Source: Sphaerochaeta globosa str. Buddy | Lineage (GTDB): Bacteria > Spirochaetota > Spirochaetia > Sphaerochaetales > Sphaerochaetaceae | DNA: 64,000 nt | Direction: 5' to 3' | Assembly: GCF_000190435.1 (NCBI RefSeq) | Contig: NC_015152.1 | Location: 2,610,458-2,674,457, forward strand | Shown here: positions 61,053 to 64,000 of the stretch, piece by piece | Layout: every line of letters starts with the position of its first letter | How positions within the stretch are numbered: the first letter of the stretch is position 1 | Translations under genes and position numbers: made by a program | Notes under the pieces: generated by a model | Databases searched by the model: none | What the model was told of the DNA's origin: nothing | What the model saw: the letters and a program-made list of their open reading frames with translations, nothing else

Positions 61053-61937
61053 CTACATCTCCTGTTCCCGTTTCTTTCCGATGTATGTCTGGGTAAGGGC
61101 AATAGTCGCCATCACGACAAACAGTATGAGTGCTTCAGCCTGCCCGACCCCATATTTTTGTTCCTCAAAGGCCTTTGCATATATGTGCATCGCTGCCAAT
61201 TTCGTTGCATCGTAGGGGCCGCCACCGGTAAGCGACAAATTCAAATCATATACTTTGAATGTTCTTGTCAAGGTCAGGAATAAACTTACCACTATCGAGG
61301 GAACCATGAGCGGTATCCGAATTTTTCTCGTAATACACAATTCCTTCGCACCGTCGATTCGTGCAGCCTCAATCATATCCTGTGGAATGCCAATAAAACC
61401 GGCTATATAAATCAACAGGATATATCCTGAGTATTGCCATGTAGTAACAATAATCATTGCAGCCATTGCAGTATCGGGAGAAGAGAGCCACGATTGCTTG
61501 AAAAGTGCCAATGGAATGACTGAATACAGGTTCACAACAACCCGGCTGAAGATAAACCTCCAAATATAGCCTAGAATCAGGCCTCCGATGAGATTCGGAA
61601 TAAAAAAAACAGCTCGCAGGAAGCGCTCCCCTTTAATCCCGCTCGTTAGCATGTAGGCAAGGGCGAAGGCCAACAAGTTGACCATCACAACTGAAACAAA
61701 CGAATACCTAACGGTGTTCGCCATCGATTTCCAGAATGAACCATCAGAGAAAACATCGATATAGTTTTTCAACCCAACCAACACTTTGCTGCTCGAATAT
61801 CCATTCCAATCAGTAAACGTAAGGTATACACCGAATATCATCGGAACGATAAACACCAACACAAAGAAAAGGATTGAAGGTCCGACGAACGAAAGGAATA
61901 AAGCGACATTCCGATAGTGAGATTTCTGAACAGGCAT
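61053..61937 (-). CDS. Sugar ABC transporter permease (MalF-like)
   Basis: A 294-residue permease. ATG 61937 follows AAGGAAGAAAGG; the longer in-frame reading to 62021 runs through the hairpin and is rejected. Helix 1: VALFLSFVGPSILFFVLVFI. Periplasmic text YLTFTDWNGYSSSKVLVGLK (about 44-63) is typical. EAA loop: MIEAARIDGAKELCITRKIR (about 208-227). GGGPYDATKLAAMHIYAKAF near the C-terminus completes the family pattern. Couples the binding protein at 61994 to the MalG-like partner. Confidence 0.92.
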   Translation of the reverse strand: MPVQKSHYRNVALFLSFVGPSILFFVLVFIVPMIFGVYLTFTDWNGYSSSKVLVGLKNYIDVFSDGSFWKSMANTVRYSFVSVVMVNLLAFALAYMLTSGIKGERFLRAVFFIPNLIGGLILGYIWRFIFSRVVVNLYSVIPLALFKQSWLSSPDTAMAAMIIVTTWQYSGYILLIYIAGFIGIPQDMIEAARIDGAKELCITRKIRIPLMVPSIVVSLFLTLTRTFKVYDLNLSLTGGGPYDATKLAAMHIYAKAFEEQKYGVGQAEALILFVVMATIALTQTYIGKKREQEM

Positions 61938-61954
61938 ACCTTTCTTCCTTCTAG

Positions 61955-61984
61955 TCGGCAGGTTGGTTTCATCCAACCTGCCGA
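61955..61984 (-). terminator. Intercistronic hairpin after binding-protein gene
   Basis: tcggcaggttgg and ccaacctgccga form a perfect 12-bp stem with a 6-nt loop, 9 nt past the binding-protein stop and 17 nt before the permease start codon. No T run follows. Confidence 0.75.
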
Positions 61985-61993
61985 TTACGCAAC

Positions 61994-63331
61994 TCATTCC
62001 TTGGGCAGTCGTTTGGTCCAATACTCATCAAGCAACTTGGCAATATCCATTCTTGAGTTCTTTCCGGCTAGATATGCCTGAAGCGGGGCGGCCAATACGC
62101 TCCTGTGGTCTGAAGGTGAATACGTAACGCCTTCGGCCAACAACCCGTCGTTGATCAGTTTCTTCAGACTGACATTGAACGGATTCGTGGGCTGTAACGT
62201 AACGTTTGAGAACGCAGGGACAATCTCACACTGATTCACCAGACAATCCTGCCCTTCCTTTGTGAATACCAACCAATTCAAGAACAATCTTGCAGCTTTT
62301 TTCTGCTCTTCGCTACTGTTGATTTTGTCAATCATAATAAACTTTGTTGCAGCTCCAAAAGCTTTCGCCTGGACAGCGGGGGCACCGTTAATGGGATAGC
62401 CGCAGATACCATATTCCATACCCTGAACCGCAAAAGGGGCAAAATCAGGCCATGCCCAAGTTCCATTCAGCCAGAAAGCTGCTTCCCCTTCCGCCACATA
62501 GCTGGCATTCAAATCATAGTCTGCAGCGAGCGGATCAGCATGGTTGATATTGGTGGAAATGAGATAGTCGTAGGTATCCATCACACCCTGGAAAATTGCA
62601 TTATCTTCATACGTAGTCTTGCCATCGTGTACAGCTTTCAGGAATTGAATCCCACCCTTAATTGTCCCATCCTGCAATGCATATATCCATTGGTAGGTCT
62701 TGTTGACAGACCAATCTTCCGAGTTGAGGACGACGGGATACTTCATCCCACCTTTCTGCAATTCAGTACAGAGGGCCTTGAAAGCGTCGAGCGTTGCATA
62801 GGCAGTTGGAACAAAGGGTTTTCCAATAATTTTCTCAATTGCAGTCTTGTTATACAGCAAGCCAGTACCTTCAATGGTGAAAGGCATACCATACACCTTG
62901 CCATTCATCACCGCCCCTAGTTCTCGCCCCCCAAGAGGAACCCAAGTTTCGTCAGACAAGTCGACCAATTTTTCTGCATACAAGTCCCGAATATTTGCCA
63001 AATCAACAATAGCCAACGTAGGGGCTTCACCTGATGCATACTTCTTGGCCAAAGCATCACCGGGAGAGGATGTCTCATACAGTTCAATGTCGACATTGTA
63101 CGTAGTGCCAAACACCTTACAGCCTGCCTGTAATGCTTCTGTAATTTCTGGTTTTGAATTCATGAATGTAATCGCAACAGTTTTTGGGAATGGGCTTCCT
63201 CCTACCAGCGCAATTTCTTCTGAAGAAACCGAAGACTCCCTCTTGATCGGGGCAGCTTGTTCAATATTTCCTGCAGCAAACGCTGGAAATACAAGGGTAA
63301 TGAGTAACCATACCAGCAAAGCTTTTTTCAT
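61994..63331 (-). CDS. Extracellular solute-binding protein, family 1 (probably sucrose)
   Basis: A 445-residue secreted binding protein. ATG 63331 follows AAAGGAGAG; upstream in-frame sequence is leader. Signal: MKKALLVWLLITLVFPAFA, then AGNIEQ. Family-1 features: FGTTYNVDIELYETSSPGDA and KYASGEAPTLAIVDLANI in the N-terminal lobe, YGMPFTIEGTGLLYNKTAIE (about 142-161), AEGEAAFWLNGTWAWPDF (about 286-303) with ligand-stacking Trp residues. As first gene of the sucrose-phosphorylase operon it most likely binds sucrose or a related glucoside. Confidence 0.92.
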   Translation of the reverse strand: MKKALLVWLLITLVFPAFAAGNIEQAAPIKRESSVSSEEIALVGGSPFPKTVAITFMNSKPEITEALQAGCKVFGTTYNVDIELYETSSPGDALAKKYASGEAPTLAIVDLANIRDLYAEKLVDLSDETWVPLGGRELGAVMNGKVYGMPFTIEGTGLLYNKTAIEKIIGKPFVPTAYATLDAFKALCTELQKGGMKYPVVLNSEDWSVNKTYQWIYALQDGTIKGGIQFLKAVHDGKTTYEDNAIFQGVMDTYDYLISTNINHADPLAADYDLNASYVAEGEAAFWLNGTWAWPDFAPFAVQGMEYGICGYPINGAPAVQAKAFGAATKFIMIDKINSSEEQKKAARLFLNWLVFTKEGQDCLVNQCEIVPAFSNVTLQPTNPFNVSLKKLINDGLLAEGVTYSPSDHRSVLAAPLQAYLAGKNSRMDIAKLLDEYWTKRLPKE

Positions 63332-63368
63332 AATTCTCTCCTTTTTATGATACAGCATCTTCTCGTGT

Positions 63369-63404
63369 AGTGTAGCACTCATTGCATATTTGTCAACGCT
63401 TACA
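63369..63404 (-). promoter_or_regulatory. Promoter and LacI-type operator of the sucrose operon
   Basis: Minus strand: -35 TTGACA (63396-63391), 16-bp spacer, -10 TACACT (63374-63369). Overlapping the -35, tgtaagcgttgaca (63404-63391) matches the LacI-family operator pattern TGTAANCGNTNACA with central CG. A start near 63362 gives a leader of about 30 nt. Confidence 0.7.
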
Positions 63405-63489
63405 TGTGGTAGATTTTTAATTAATTCTACATTTATTTGTATTTAAACCCTCTTTTGCACAGTGTTGGTCGCCAACTGCAAATAGAGCG

Positions 63490-64000
63490 TTAGTTTGAGT
63501 ATTTCTCTCTGTAACTGAGCGAAATAGGGTTTTCGAAAACCCTGTTGAGTAGAGTTTCAATCTTTTTGTACGGGTCGTTGGGAGGATTGACAATAAAAGC
63601 AAAGAGGTTCAAGTAATCAGAGAGATTGGCTCTGTCAAAACCGGAATGCGAGTTCAGGAACTGCTTGAGCTGTCGACAGCGCTGGTTGATTTCGTTCATT
63701 GGATTTTCCTTGTCAGGCAAGCCTTTGAGCGACTTCGAGCTATGAGCTTCACTCACCAAGTGCAGGTCTTTCACCAGACTGTCATGGCTTTTCTCTCTAT
63801 CATGGACAAGGGTTGTCCCTGGCTCGATATGATGAAGGAATGCCTCCAACGTTTTCTTGGAGGATGTCTTTCCGTTCCCCTCGATGGTACAGAAAACATG
63901 GCCGGAGAGATCGCATCCTATCCCCATGCAGATCTGGTTTCGTGATAGACCACGATACTGCAGCCCATCCTCCTTCATCTGGATATCTTCTTTCCTCAGC
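63490..64000 (-). CDS. IS1595/ISXO2-like transposase, C-terminal part (gene continues past right edge)
   Basis: The minus-strand frame is open to position 64000 (codons for LRKEDIQ precede the ATG at 63978), so the gene begins outside the window. The visible 168 residues have YRGLSRNQICMGIGCDLSGH, equivalent to the RGLSREQVCVL region, then LVHDREKSHDSLV, where the central Asp of the ISXO2 DDE domain lies, and the C-terminal QRCRQLKQFLNSHSGFDRAN, DYLNLFAFIVNPPND. It is the third distinct transposase type in the window. The element's left end should lie near 63430-63490; without the other end it cannot be fixed. Confidence 0.8.
   Translation of the reverse strand, partial: LRKEDIQMKEDGLQYRGLSRNQICMGIGCDLSGHVFCTIEGNGKTSSKKTLEAFLHHIEPGTTLVHDREKSHDSLVKDLHLVSEAHSSKSLKGLPDKENPMNEINQRCRQLKQFLNSHSGFDRANLSDYLNLFAFIVNPPNDPYKKIETLLNRVFENPISLSYREKYSN

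Overview
The window looks like part of a spirochaete chromosome, most likely a Sphaerochaeta-type fermentative organism. This is inferred from the density of sugar ABC transporters, from secreted binding proteins whose mature ends resemble AGTKE, and from YesM/YesN-type two-component pairs. No rRNA or tRNA gene was recognised, so the taxonomy is not proven. The window holds six carbohydrate or nucleoside uptake and sensing modules, three transposase genes and two stretches of decayed genes.

Layout. (1) 1-9.3 kb, + strand: the 3' part of a TPR protein, a YesM-type sensor kinase, a YesN/AraC response regulator, a family-1 solute-binding protein, two permeases and a YesL/DUF624 membrane protein. 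(2) 9.4-11.2 kb: a complete IS1634-like element with inverted ends and a 7-bp target duplication. (3) 11.7-18.6 kb, - strand: SIS sugar isomerase, VOC protein, LsrB/RhaS-like binding protein, RbsA-type ATPase, two RbsC permeases and a D-tagatose/psicose 3-epimerase. A second VOC protein and a DeoR regulator diverge from it (19.0-20.3 kb). (4) 20.6-30.9 kb, - strand: a tightly packed ten-gene operon (DeoR regulator, BtpA-family protein, BMP-type nucleoside importer with ATPase and two permeases, amidohydrolase, HAD phosphatase, FGGY kinase, KdsC-like phosphatase). (5) 30.9-35.6 kb: a decayed stretch with gene remnants, a metallo-beta-lactamase-fold hydrolase, VF530 (DUF2132) and YwbE family genes and a DinJ/YafQ toxin-antitoxin pair. 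(6) 35.6-44.5 kb: a YtfQRT/YjfF-like importer facing a binding lipoprotein-kinase-regulator sensing module. (7) 44.7-51.5 kb: a DEAD-box helicase, then a 1444-residue repeat lipoprotein and a probable outer-membrane barrel, bracketed by two copies of a 74-bp repeat. (8) 52.3-57.3 kb: a TetR regulator, an IS3-family element that splits a membrane-protein gene, a barrel-like protein and degraded sequence. (9) 57.7-63.4 kb, - strand: a sucrose-phosphorylase operon with its own ABC transporter and LacI regulator. (10) The right edge cuts an IS1595/ISXO2-like transposase.

How the parts work together. Each uptake operon pairs an importer with its own regulator (YesMN, DeoR, LacI or a three-component sensor) and usually with the first catabolic enzymes. 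All five transported-substrate binding-protein genes are followed at once by a strong hairpin before the next transporter gene; the sensory binding protein lacks one. That suggests a shared way of making much more binding protein than membrane components. The ten-gene operon at 20.6-30.9 kb and the VOC/SIS/epimerase cluster beside it are the best candidates for undescribed catabolic pathways.
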